Part shown: piece after piece, positions 23,025 through 31,561 of the stretch | How the letters are laid out: each line of letters starts with the position of its first letter | How positions within the stretch are numbered: the stretch's first letter is position 1 | Origin: CAIWHR01 sp963786625 | GTDB lineage: Bacteria > Pseudomonadota > Gammaproteobacteria > Burkholderiales > Casimicrobiaceae | NCBI GenBank assembly: GCA_963786625.1 | Contig: CAWAZS010000014.1 | Coordinates: 620,001 to 684,000, forward strand | Reading direction: 5' to 3' | Length of the DNA: 64,000 nucleotides | Position numbers and translations under genes: made by a program | The notes under the pieces: model-generated | What the model saw: only the letters and a program-made list of their open reading frames with translations | Databases searched by the model: none | Told to the model about the DNA's origin: nothing

Positions 23025-23263
23025 ATCGAGTCCGCGTCGTTGATGGGTGCAGAGTCCGCGGGACAGATGAAGCGCCGTTCCAGCGCACGCTGCTTGGCAA
23101 TCACGAGCTGACGATACGGCGTGACGTCGGCGCTGTCGGTACGGTGCCGCACAAAAGTCGAGCGAGCCCGCTGGCGAATCGCTGCGGATCCGCGGAGGAG
23201 CCGGCCGGCATCGCTTATGGGGCGAGCTGGCGGCGGACGTCGCCGTTGGACTAGAATATTTCG

Positions 23264-24052
23264 ATGGCACCCGACCGCTCGAACGGCAGCGCCTCGAAAG
23301 GCTCCATGCCCCCGAAGGCCGGGTCGGGGGGGGCTGCGCCGGCACGGCACACTCCCCATCAGAATCACCTGCTCGACGCCTTGCCGCCCGGCGACTACGA
23401 GCGGCTCGCGCCGCATCTGGAGCTGATCCCGATGGGGCTCGGCGACGTCCTCTATGAGTCCGGGGACCAGTTGCGGTACGTCTATTTCCCCACCACGTCC
23501 ATCATTTCGCTCCTCTACGTGATGGAGGACGGCGCGTCGGCCGAAATCGCCGTCGTCGGCAACGAAGGCATCCTCGGCATATCGCTGTTCATGGGGGGCG
23601 ACACGACACCCAGCCGCGCCATCGTGCAAAGCGCCGGGCACGGCTTCCGGCTCAGGGCCGAGTTGCTGAAGAGCGAGTTCGCGCGCTACGGTCCGACGAT
23701 GCATCTCCTGCTGCGCTACACCCAGGCGCTGATCACGCAGATGGCGCAGACGGCGGTCTGCAATCGGCACCATTCGGTCGATCAGCAATTGTGCCGGTGG
23801 CTGCTGCTGAGCCTGGATCGCCTGGCGTCGAACGAGCTCTCCATGACCCAGGAGTTGATCGCCAACATGCTGGGCGTGCGCCGCGAAGGCGTCACCGAGG
23901 CCGCCGGGAAGCTGCAGGATGCCGGGTTGATCCGTTACAGCCGGGGCAGGATCACCGTGCTCGATCGCCCGGGTCTGGAGGCGCGGTCCTGCGAGTGCTA
24001 CCAGGTGGTCAAGACGGAGTTCGATCGTCTCCTGCCCTACGTCGCGAGGTAG
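23264..24052 (+). CDS. Crp/Fnr-family transcriptional regulator, paralog 2
   Basis: 262 residues. A disordered N-tail is followed by HQNHLLDALPPGDYERL, the beta-roll sensor (VVGNEGILGISLFMGGDTTPSRAIVQ) and the helix-turn-helix MTQELIANMLGVRREGVTEAAGKLQDAGLI. The CNRHHS and CECYQV signatures are shared with paralog 1 at 17254, and the two clearly belong to the same subgroup. No N-terminal Cys cluster. It lies 207 bp upstream of the SLC13-type permease gene, which it may regulate. Ligand unknown. Confidence 0.88.
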   Translation: MAPDRSNGSASKGSMPPKAGSGGAAPARHTPHQNHLLDALPPGDYERLAPHLELIPMGLGDVLYESGDQLRYVYFPTTSIISLLYVMEDGASAEIAVVGNEGILGISLFMGGDTTPSRAIVQSAGHGFRLRAELLKSEFARYGPTMHLLLRYTQALITQMAQTAVCNRHHSVDQQLCRWLLLSLDRLASNELSMTQELIANMLGVRREGVTEAAGKLQDAGLIRYSRGRITVLDRPGLEARSCECYQVVKTEFDRLLPYVAR

Positions 24053-24259
24053 CTCGGGAAGTCCGCCTGCGGGGTTTTCCATTCGCCGATCTCCCCGTAG
24101 AATTGAGCCGACGGCGGGAAAATGGCGACGCGACCTCGCGGCGCCACAGCGGCCGTGAAAGCATTCCACCGTGCCCGCGCCACCGTCCTACCCGTCAAAT
24201 GACCCGCGTCGGGGCCGCGAACCGGCCGCCGGCGCTCGCGATCGAAGGCGAGGAATCCC

Positions 24260-25570
24260 ATGATGGAATGGATCGGTATCGCGATTTTCGCCGTCACGAT
24301 CGTCATCGTGATCGCGAACGTCGTCGATAGCACGGTCGCGGCGCTGGTCGGCGTCGTCGCGATGGTGTGGGTCGGCGTGATGACCGAGACCGACGCGTTC
24401 TCGCTCGTCGACTGGAACGTCATGGCGATCCTGGTCAGCATCTGGATCATCGCCAGCTATTTCGGGAAGACCGGCATCCCGAGCTGGCTGTCGGTGCAGG
24501 CCCTGCGCCTGTCGGGGGGGCGGCCCGGACTGCTGGTCATGATCCTGTCGATGCTTTCGGGCGTGATCTCGATGTTCGTCGACAACGTGGTCGTCATCCT
24601 GATGATGGCACCGGTGGCGCTGCCGCTGGCGCGCGCGCTGCGACTGCCGGTCACGCCGCTGATCCTGATGATCGGCTTTGCCGCGAACTTCATGGGATCG
24701 GCGATGCTGCTGGGCGATCTGCCGCCGCAGATGCTGCACAGCGTGTCGGGCGCCGAATTCTTCGACTTCTTCTGGCAGCACGGCCGGCCCTCCTCGTTTC
24801 CCATCCTGATGGTGACCTTCGTCATCACGCTCGCGGCGATGTACGCCTACGGCTTTCGCAGCCACGCCCGGCAAACGGTCGATATCGAAGCGCTCGGCAT
24901 CGAGACGCACATTCCGAACAAGCTGTTCGCCACGGTGGTCGTCGGCTGGTTCCTGGCCACGGTCCTCGCGATGGCCTTCCGGCAGGTGCTCGACGTGAAG
25001 CTGGGGTTCATCGCGATGACCGGCGCCGTGACGCTGGTGCTGACGCTCGAGGTCCTGGGCAAACGGGTGAAGGCGCCGGATTTCGAGGAGATCCTGGGCG
25101 GGCTCGACTGGCGGGCGATCTACTTCTACATCGCGCTGTTCGCGCTGGTCGGCGGGCTCGAGAAGATGAAGGTCATCGAATCCCTCGCGCACGTCCTGCG
25201 CCCGCTGTTCCTGGACCAGTACGCGCTCGCGGCCACGCTGCTCTACTGGATCACGGTTCCGATCGTCGGGATCGTCGAGCACGATGCGTACATCCTCACG
25301 TTCCTCTACACGATCCGCGATCTGCAGGCCGAAGGCGTCGCGGCGTGGCCGCTGTATTGGATGCTGTTGTGGTCGGGCACGTTGGGGAGCAACCTGACCG
25401 TTGCCGGGGCGCCCGCGCTGTTCGCGGCGCTCAACATCTGCCAGCGCGAGGAGAAGCGCAAGGTGTCGCTGCGCGAATTCCTGGCCTGGAGCGTGCCCTT
25501 CACGCTGGTCGCGGCGGGGGTCTGCTACGCGCTGGGGATGCTGATCTGGGTGCTTCCCTATGCCCGGTAA
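24260..25570 (+). CDS. SLC13/ArsB-type (ion transporter superfamily) permease
   Basis: 436 residues with about eleven membrane segments. LSGVISMFVDNVVVILMMAPVALPLARAL and the internally repeated GTLGSNLTVAGAPALFAALNI are the paired re-entrant signatures of the SLC13/ArsB/NhaD superfamily (Na+-coupled carboxylate, arsenite or Na+/H+ transport). IVEHDAYILTFL sits in the second half. Which ion or acid is moved cannot be told. AGGA precedes the ATG. It is closely followed by a UspA gene (19 bp), a pairing seen with stress-regulated transporters, then by acyl-CoA genes. Confidence 0.82.
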   Translation: MMEWIGIAIFAVTIVIVIANVVDSTVAALVGVVAMVWVGVMTETDAFSLVDWNVMAILVSIWIIASYFGKTGIPSWLSVQALRLSGGRPGLLVMILSMLSGVISMFVDNVVVILMMAPVALPLARALRLPVTPLILMIGFAANFMGSAMLLGDLPPQMLHSVSGAEFFDFFWQHGRPSSFPILMVTFVITLAAMYAYGFRSHARQTVDIEALGIETHIPNKLFATVVVGWFLATVLAMAFRQVLDVKLGFIAMTGAVTLVLTLEVLGKRVKAPDFEEILGGLDWRAIYFYIALFALVGGLEKMKVIESLAHVLRPLFLDQYALAATLLYWITVPIVGIVEHDAYILTFLYTIRDLQAEGVAAWPLYWMLLWSGTLGSNLTVAGAPALFAALNICQREEKRKVSLREFLAWSVPFTLVAAGVCYALGMLIWVLPYAR

Positions 25571-25589
25571 CGTTCAGCGGAGGGACGCC

Positions 25590-26033
25590 ATGTACAAGCA
25601 CATTCTGATACCCACCGACGGTTCGCCGGCATCGCTGCGCGCCGCCAAGGCAGGCGTCGAGCTCGCCCGCGCCACGGGCGCGCGCGTGACGGCGTTCTTC
25701 GCGGCGCCGACCCCGACGCCCGTGGTCTACGACGGACTGCTGCCGGTCGGATACATGACGCCGGATCAGCACGCCGAGGTCATCGCGCGCGCGGCGTCGA
25801 AATACCTCGGCGCCGTCGCGGATCTGGCCAAGGCCGCGGGTGTGCGATGCGAGTCGATCCATGTCACGAGCGACTTTCCGGCCGAAGCGATCGTCGACAG
25901 CGCAAAGCAGCGCAAGTGCGACCTGATCTTCATGGCCTCGCACGGGCGGCGCGGATTGGCCGGCCTGCTGCTCGGCAGCGAGACGCAGAAGGTGCTCACG
26001 CACTCGAAGATCCCGGTCGTGGTCTACCGTTAG
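25590..26033 (+). CDS. Universal stress protein UspA family
   Basis: 147 residues starting MYKHILIPTDGSPASLRAAK. The ATP-binding motif G-2x-G-9x-G(S/T) is visible at the end as GRRGLAGLLLGSETQKVL, so this is an ATP-binding type. Start at 25590, with GGAGGGA upstream. It lies 19 bp after the permease and 15 bp before the hydratase gene, so it is part of the same plus-strand operon and may modulate the permease. Confidence 0.93.
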   Translation: MYKHILIPTDGSPASLRAAKAGVELARATGARVTAFFAAPTPTPVVYDGLLPVGYMTPDQHAEVIARAASKYLGAVADLAKAAGVRCESIHVTSDFPAEAIVDSAKQRKCDLIFMASHGRRGLAGLLLGSETQKVLTHSKIPVVVYR

Positions 26034-26048
26034 CATCGCGACCCCGGG

Positions 26049-26897
26049 ATGAACGGCGGCGACCTCGCGCAATGGGTGGGGAGGTCCGAGCGTCGCGCGG
26101 ACCGCGTCACGTCCGTCCCGCTCGCGGCGTTGGCGGCCACGCTGGACCGCGACGAGCCCGAGCCGCGCGACGGTAGCCCGATCGCGCCGTTGCGGCACTG
26201 GCTCTACTTCCTCCCGCTCCATCGGCGCTCCGAGGCCGGACCCGACGGGCACGCGCTCCGCGGCGGCTTTCTGCCGCCGGTGCCGCTGCCGCGGCGGATG
26301 TGGGCCGGCGGGCGCCTGGAATTCCACCGGCCGATCCTCGTCGGCGACGCGATCGAGCGGGTGTCGACGATCGTCAAGGTCGACCCGAAGGAGGGCCGCA
26401 GCGGCGCGCTGGTGTTCGTGGTGGTGCGGCACGAGATCAGCGCCGCCGGCGAGCTCGCCATCGTCGAGGAGCACGACATCGTCTACCGCGAGGCCGCGCG
26501 CACCGACGATCCGCCGGCGCCGGCGAAGGCGGCCCCGACCGGCGCGACCTGGCGGCGCGAGATCGTTCCCGATTCCCTGCTGCTGTTCCGCTATTCGGCG
26601 CTGACCTTCAACGGACACCGGATCCACTACGACTGGCGCTACGTGACCGAGGTCGAGCGCTACCCCGGGCTCATCGTCCACGGACCGCTGATCGCGACGC
26701 TGCTCGTCGATCTCGCGCGCGATCACGTGGCGCCGGCCCCGATCGCGACCTTCGCGTTCCGCGCGGTGATGCCGCTGTTCGACGTCGCGCCGTTCGCCGT
26801 CTGCGGACGGCGCGACCTGGACGCCCGTACGGTCCGGCTGTGGGCGCAGGATGCCGCCGGGCAGCTGGCGATGGAGGCGACCGCGACGCTGCGCTGA
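26049..26897 (+). CDS. Double hot-dog acyl-CoA hydratase (mesaconyl-CoA hydratase/HTD2-like)
   Basis: 282 residues. The N-terminal half has LPRRMWAGGRLEFHRPILVGD, the usual signature of the FAS1-like dehydratase half. The C-terminal half has the catalytic LTFNGHRIHYD and VHGPLIATLL of MaoC-type hydratase 2. This layout is that of mesaconyl-C4-CoA hydratase and HTD2-like 3-hydroxyacyl dehydratases. It likely hydrates an enoyl-CoA made by the acyl-CoA dehydrogenase encoded 37 bp downstream. The exact substrate is unknown; C5 dicarboxylic or branched acyl-CoA are possibilities. Confidence 0.85.
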   Translation: MNGGDLAQWVGRSERRADRVTSVPLAALAATLDRDEPEPRDGSPIAPLRHWLYFLPLHRRSEAGPDGHALRGGFLPPVPLPRRMWAGGRLEFHRPILVGDAIERVSTIVKVDPKEGRSGALVFVVVRHEISAAGELAIVEEHDIVYREAARTDDPPAPAKAAPTGATWRREIVPDSLLLFRYSALTFNGHRIHYDWRYVTEVERYPGLIVHGPLIATLLVDLARDHVAPAPIATFAFRAVMPLFDVAPFAVCGRRDLDARTVRLWAQDAAGQLAMEATATLR

Positions 26898-26934
26898 CGC
26901 CGCGGCGCCGATCCGATCCGCCGGAGCAGGCTGC

Positions 26935-28095
26935 ATGCCTCACGCACAGGACGCCCATCAGGACATCCGCGACGCGATACGCGATCTCTGCGCGGCGTTT
27001 CCCGGGGCCTATTTCCGGGAGATCGACGCGAAGCGCGGCTATCCCGAAGCCTTCGTCGACGCCCTGACCCGGGCCGGCTGGCTGGCCGCGCTGATCCCGC
27101 AGGAATACGGCGGATCGGGGCTCGGGCTCACCGAGGCGTCGATCATCCTGGAGGAGATCAACCGTGCCGGCGGCAATTCCGGCGCCTGCCACGGCCAGAT
27201 GTACAACATGGGCACGCTGCTGCGGCACGGGTCCGAGGCGCAGAAGCGCGCGTACCTGCCGAAGATCGCGAGCGGCGAGCTGCGCCTGCAGTCCATGGGC
27301 GTGACCGAGCCGACGACGGGCACCGACACGACGCGGATCAGGACCACCGCCGCGAGGAAGGGCGATCGCTACGTGGTCAACGGCCAGAAGGTCTGGATCT
27401 CGCGCGTGCAGCATTCGGACCTGATGCTCCTGCTTGCCCGGACCACGCCCATCGACCAGGTCCGGAAGCGCTCGCAGGGGATGTCGATCTTCGTCGTCGA
27501 CCTGCGCGAGGCGATCGGGCACGGCATGACGGTGCGGCCGATCGCCAACATGGTCAACCACGAGACGAACGAGCTCTTCTTCGACAACCTCGAGATTCCC
27601 GCCGAGAACCTGATCGGCGAGGAGGGCAGCGGCTTCACCTACATCCTCGACGGCCTCAACGCCGAGCGGGCGCTGATCGCCGCCGAGTGCATCGGCGACG
27701 GCCGCTGGTTCATCGACCGGATCACGGCATACGCGAAGGAGCGTGTGGTGTTCGGCCGCCCGATCGGCCAGAACCAGGGCGTGCAGTTTCCGATCGCGAG
27801 GGCGCACGTCAACGTCGAGGCGGCGGACCTGATGCGCTTCAGGGCCTGCGCGCTGTTCGATGCGCACCAGCCCTGCGGCGCGGAGGCGAACATGGCGAAG
27901 CTGCTCGCCGCCGACGCGTCGTGGGAGGCGGCGAACGCCTGCCTCCAGTTCCATGGCGGATTCGGCTTCGCCGCCGAGTACGACGTCGAGCGCAAGTTCC
28001 GCGAGACCCGGCTCTACCAGGTCGCGCCGATCTCGACCAATCTGATACTGTCCTACGTGGCCGAGCACGTGCTCGGCCTTCCCCGATCTTATTGA
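26935..28095 (+). CDS. Acyl-CoA dehydrogenase
   Basis: 386 residues from the ATG at 26935, with GGAGCAGG just upstream. N-terminal helical domain, then LQSMGVTEPTTGTDT (FAD and substrate contacts), VNGQKVWISRVQHSD and, in the C-terminal domain, ERVVFGRPIGQNQGVQFPIA and QFHGGFGFAAEYDVERKFRETRLYQVAPISTNLILSYVAEH. The catalytic base position near the end of the family is not certain: after QVAPISTN, where many members have EGT, the sequence has ISTN. This may shift substrate choice. Together with the preceding hydratase it suggests oxidation of a particular organic acid CoA ester. Confidence 0.9.
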   Translation: MPHAQDAHQDIRDAIRDLCAAFPGAYFREIDAKRGYPEAFVDALTRAGWLAALIPQEYGGSGLGLTEASIILEEINRAGGNSGACHGQMYNMGTLLRHGSEAQKRAYLPKIASGELRLQSMGVTEPTTGTDTTRIRTTAARKGDRYVVNGQKVWISRVQHSDLMLLLARTTPIDQVRKRSQGMSIFVVDLREAIGHGMTVRPIANMVNHETNELFFDNLEIPAENLIGEEGSGFTYILDGLNAERALIAAECIGDGRWFIDRITAYAKERVVFGRPIGQNQGVQFPIARAHVNVEAADLMRFRACALFDAHQPCGAEANMAKLLAADASWEAANACLQFHGGFGFAAEYDVERKFRETRLYQVAPISTNLILSYVAEHVLGLPRSY

Positions 28096-28124
28096 CAGGA
28101 GGCGCGCGAGCGCCCGAAACGACG

Positions 28125-28745
28125 ATGACGACGACCGATTTCGATGCCCGGGCCGCGACCTGGGACGACGACCCGCTCAAGGTCGAGCGCGCGCAGGCGG
28201 TCGCCGACGCGATCGTCCGCAACGTCGCGCTCGACCGCTCGATGCGCGCGCTGGAGTACGGCTGCGGCACGGGCCTCCTCTCCTTCATGCTGCGCCCGCG
28301 GCTCGGGCACATCACGCTCGCCGACGTCTCCGACGGCATGCTGGAGGTCGCCGCGGGCAAGATCGCGGCCGCGAACGACGCGGCGATGCGGACGGTCAAG
28401 CTCGATCTCGCCGCCGAAGCGCTGCCGGAAGAGCGCTACGACCTGGTGTACTCGCTGATGACGCTGCACCACGTTCCGGACACCGATGCGATCCTGCGGC
28501 GCTTCCATGCGGTCCTCGCGCAGCCGGGGTGGCTGTGCATCGCGGACCTCGACACCGAGGACGGCTCGTTCCATGGTCCCGGCGTCGACGTGCACCTGGG
28601 CTTCGATCGCGCGGTCCTCGCCGCGAAGACGAGGCAGGCGGGATTCGCGAGCGTGGAGTTCTCGACCGCCTGGGAGCTGGTCAAGACGGTCGACGGCGAG
28701 CCGCGCCGCTATCCGGTGTTCCTGATGGTGGCGCGCAAGGCCTGA
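28125..28745 (+). CDS. SAM-dependent class I methyltransferase
   Basis: 206 residues from the ATG at 28125. The start MTTTDFDARAATWDDDPLK and the SAM motif I ALEYGCGTGLLSFML, then ITLADVSDGMLEVA (motif II) and YDLVYSLMTLHHVPDTDAIL (motif IV) are clear. The AATWDDDP and TLHHVPD parts resemble small ubiE/BioC-like methyltransferases. The acceptor is unknown. It ends the plus-strand operon and converges on the SDR gene 25 bp away. Confidence 0.88.
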   Translation: MTTTDFDARAATWDDDPLKVERAQAVADAIVRNVALDRSMRALEYGCGTGLLSFMLRPRLGHITLADVSDGMLEVAAGKIAAANDAAMRTVKLDLAAEALPEERYDLVYSLMTLHHVPDTDAILRRFHAVLAQPGWLCIADLDTEDGSFHGPGVDVHLGFDRAVLAAKTRQAGFASVEFSTAWELVKTVDGEPRRYPVFLMVARKA

Positions 28746-28770
28746 GCACGACGGATGCGCGCCGGCGTGC

Positions 28771-29538
28771 CTACTGGCTGGCGGTGATGCCGCCGTCGAC
28801 GTAGAGGATCTGGCCGGTCACGAAGGCCGCGGCGGGGCCGCAGAAGAACAGCGTCGGCCCGACGATGTCGTCGACTTCGGCGACGCGCCCCAGCGGGATG
28901 CGCTCGATCAGCTTGCGGTGGATCTCCGGATCGGTGAGCCAGCGCCCGGCGAGCGGCGTGCGCACGACGGTCGGCGCGACGCCGTTGACGTTGATGCCGT
29001 GCGGCGCCAGCTCCATTGCATGCTGCTTGACGAGCAGCGCGAGCCCGCCCTTGCTCGCGCAATACGCGGAGTGCCCGCGGCCGCGCAGGCCGAGTTGCGC
29101 GCGCACCGACAGCTGATGCACGTGCCGGCCGCCGCGGCCCGCGGCGATCTGGACGCGGGCGACGGCCTGGGCGAGGAACATCGCCGCCTTGAGATTGACG
29201 TCGAGGATCTCGTCGAAGGCCTCCTCGGTGACTTCGAGGAGCGGCTGCTCGTGCTGGACGCCGAGGCTGTTCACGAGGATGTCGGGAACGCCGTGGCGCT
29301 GCGCGGCCGCCTCGACCGCGGTGCGGATCGACGCGGCCGATCGTGCATCGAAGGCGAGCGGATGCGCGGAGGCGCCGTCGGCGACGAGCGCGGAAGCGAG
29401 CGCCGCCGCCCGCGATTCGTCGCGACCGGCGACGATGACGCTCGCGCCGCGCTGCGCCAGACCCCGGGCGATCGCGGCGCCGATCGCGCCGTAACCGCCG
29501 GCAACCAGGGCCACCTTCCCCTCGAACCCGTCGTCCAT
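28771..29538 (-). CDS. Short-chain dehydrogenase/reductase
   Basis: 255 residues with all classical SDR marks: the NAD(P) motif VAGGYGAIGAAIARGLAQRGA, the NSLG equivalent of NNAG (ILVNSLGVQ), catalytic Ser in HQLSVRAQLGL, and YCASKGG with the YxxxK pair. The ending ILYVDGGITAS is standard for the family. It is on the minus strand, 76 bp downstream of the TRAP dctM gene, so it probably belongs with the transporter and oxidises or reduces the imported compound. Substrate unknown. Confidence 0.92.
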   Translation of the reverse strand: MDDGFEGKVALVAGGYGAIGAAIARGLAQRGASVIVAGRDESRAAALASALVADGASAHPLAFDARSAASIRTAVEAAAQRHGVPDILVNSLGVQHEQPLLEVTEEAFDEILDVNLKAAMFLAQAVARVQIAAGRGGRHVHQLSVRAQLGLRGRGHSAYCASKGGLALLVKQHAMELAPHGINVNGVAPTVVRTPLAGRWLTDPEIHRKLIERIPLGRVAEVDDIVGPTLFFCGPAAAFVTGQILYVDGGITASQ

Positions 29539-29614
29539 GCGCGGGCGCCTGGCTACCGATGACCGGTGATCGCCCGGGCCGGCCGCGACGACCGAGCCAC
29601 GGGCGTCGGGCGGC

Positions 29615-30895
29615 CTACTTCGTGAGCCCCGGCAACCACAGCGATATCGCCGGAATGTAGGTGACCAGCAGCAGCGCCAGGCACATCGCGCCGTAGAACG
29701 GCCATAGCTCCTTCGACACCTGCTCCATCGTCACCTTGCCGATCGCGCACCCGACGAAGAGCGTCGGCCCCACCGGCGGGGTGATCAGCCCGATGCCGAG
29801 ATTCAGGATCATGATCATTCCGAAATGCACCGGATCGATGCCGAACTTGGCGATCACCGGCATGAAGATCGGCGTGCAGATCAGCAGCATCGGCGCCAGG
29901 TCCATGAACGTGCCGAGCAGCAGCAGCAGGAAGTTGACGAGCAGCAGGAAGACGTACTTGTTGTCGGAGATGCTGAGGAAGAACGCCGTCACCTTGGCCG
30001 GTATCTGCATGATCGCCATCATGTAGCCGAAGGCCACCGAGAAGCCGATCAGCATCATCACCATCGCGACCGTCTTCACGACGCGGTGGACCAGCACGGG
30101 CAGCTCGCGCCACTTGTAGTCGCGGTAGACGAGGAAGGTGACCAGGAACGCGTAGACGCAGGCCACGGCCGCGGACTCGGTCGGCGTGAACACGCCCGAC
30201 AGAATGCCGCCCATGATGATGATGACCGTGCCGAGGCCCCACAGCGCGTCCACGGCGATCTTGGGCACGGCGGCCAGCGCGACCGGCTCGCCCTTCGGGT
30301 ACCCGCGCTTGTGCGCGGTCCAGAGCACGAGGCCGATCAGGCACAGGCCGAACAGCAATCCGGGGAACACGCCGGCGAGGAAGAGGTGCGTGACCGAGAC
30401 CGTCCCGCCCGCGGCCAGCGAGTAGATCACCGCATTGTGCGAAGGGGGGATCATCAGCGCCTGCACCGACCCGCAGATCGTGACATTGGTCGCGAACACG
30501 CGCGGGTATCCGGCCTTGACCATCTGCGGGATCATCACCGAGCCGATCGAGGCGGTGTCGGCGACCGACGAGCCGGAGATGCACCCGAACAGCGCGCTGG
30601 CGAGAATGTTCACCAGCGCGAGGCCGCCGCGGATGAAGCCGACGAACACCTTGGCCAGGTTGACGAGCCGCGTCGCCATGCCGCCCTCGGCCATGATGCC
30701 GCCGGCCAGCACGAAGAAGGGGATGGCGAGCAGCGCGAAGTCGTCGGTGCCGTCCGAGATCTTGAGCATCACCGCCTCGAGCGGGATGTCGACCCACAAC
30801 GCGGCGATCAGCGACGACAGGCCGAGCGCGTAGGCGACGGGAAGGCCCAGCGCGCACAGCACCGCGAAGGATCCGAGCAGGACCAGGGCATCCAT
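29615..30895 (-). CDS. dctM: TRAP transporter large permease DctM
   Basis: 426 residues with about twelve membrane segments. Typical DctM blocks: ALLAIPFFVLAGGIMAEGGMATRLVNLAKVFVG, GCISGSSVADTASIGSVMIPQMVKAGYP, and MIMILNLGIGLITPPVGPTLFVGCAIG. It forms the Na+- or H+-coupled channel part of a TRAP system for organic acids. The start is two bases after the dctQ stop (dctQ ends 30898), as expected for coupled translation. Orientation is dctP-dctQ-dctM, the usual order. Confidence 0.95.
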   Translation of the reverse strand: MDALVLLGSFAVLCALGLPVAYALGLSSLIAALWVDIPLEAVMLKISDGTDDFALLAIPFFVLAGGIMAEGGMATRLVNLAKVFVGFIRGGLALVNILASALFGCISGSSVADTASIGSVMIPQMVKAGYPRVFATNVTICGSVQALMIPPSHNAVIYSLAAGGTVSVTHLFLAGVFPGLLFGLCLIGLVLWTAHKRGYPKGEPVALAAVPKIAVDALWGLGTVIIIMGGILSGVFTPTESAAVACVYAFLVTFLVYRDYKWRELPVLVHRVVKTVAMVMMLIGFSVAFGYMMAIMQIPAKVTAFFLSISDNKYVFLLLVNFLLLLLGTFMDLAPMLLICTPIFMPVIAKFGIDPVHFGMIMILNLGIGLITPPVGPTLFVGCAIGKVTMEQVSKELWPFYGAMCLALLLVTYIPAISLWLPGLTK

Positions 30896-30897
30896 CG

Positions 30898-31423
30898 CTA
30901 TTCGAGCTCCGTCGCCTTGTCACGGTACATGATCGAGGTCTTCGGCGGTTCGCCGACCCAGACGCGCTCGATGAGGAACAGCAGCGTGAACAGGCCGCTG
31001 ATCGGGATCGGCAGGTAGACGATGGCGACCGACAGCCACGGAAACTCGGCGATGGTCGAGTACCGGGTGATCAGGCAGAGCTGGATGCCGTAGCCCAGCA
31101 TGAACAGCGCCGTCACGCCCATGCAGACGTCGACGCCCACCAGCATCTTCCCGCGCACGCCCGGGCTGACGGCGTTGAGCAATGCCTCCACCGCGACGTG
31201 CAGCCTTCGCGCGATAGATCGCGGCGCCCCCGAGGAACGAGAACATCACCATCAGGACGACGGACGCCGGCTCGGGCCAGGACATCGGGCTGTTCATCAC
31301 GTAGCGCATGAACACGCCCGACGGAATCATCAGCGTGATCCCGACGAGCGCGGTGCCGGACACCACGATGCAGGCGATGTACAGCCACTCCATCGCGCGC
31401 GCGTAGCGCTGCTTGACGGTCAT
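30898..31423 (-). CDS. dctQ: TRAP transporter small permease DctQ, frameshifted
   Basis: The first part (MTVKQRYARAMEWLYIACIV to AAIYRAKA) is in one frame and the second (VEALLNAVSPGVRGKML to the stop at 30898) in the next. Removing one base near 31199-31206 joins them to a 174-residue protein. That is the normal length for DctQ, a four-helix membrane subunit that links the binding protein and DctM. The YVMNSPMSWPEP motif is typical. The gene lies between dctP and dctM. The break is probably a sequence error, since both halves are intact. Confidence 0.88.
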
Positions 31424-31520
31424 GAGTGCTCCCTTGGCGCTGCGCGCCGCCTCCGCGATGGACGTCCTCGGGCCGGCCCTGCGGCGCTCATGTGGCGACT
31501 CCGGGAACGGGACGAGCGAA

Positions 31521-31549
31521 CGGCCCGCGGCGCGCGGCGCCGCGGGCCG
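31521..31549 (-). terminator. Intercistronic hairpin between dctP and dctQ
   Basis: A perfect 12 bp stem (CGGCCCGCGGCG, 31521-31532; CGCCGCGGGCCG, 31538-31549) with a five-base loop, starting about 12 bases after the dctP stop on the minus strand. There is no T run. Such hairpins often protect the binding-protein mRNA or attenuate readthrough, giving more DctP than DctQM. Confidence 0.55.
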
Positions 31550-31561
31550 GAACGGCGGACG

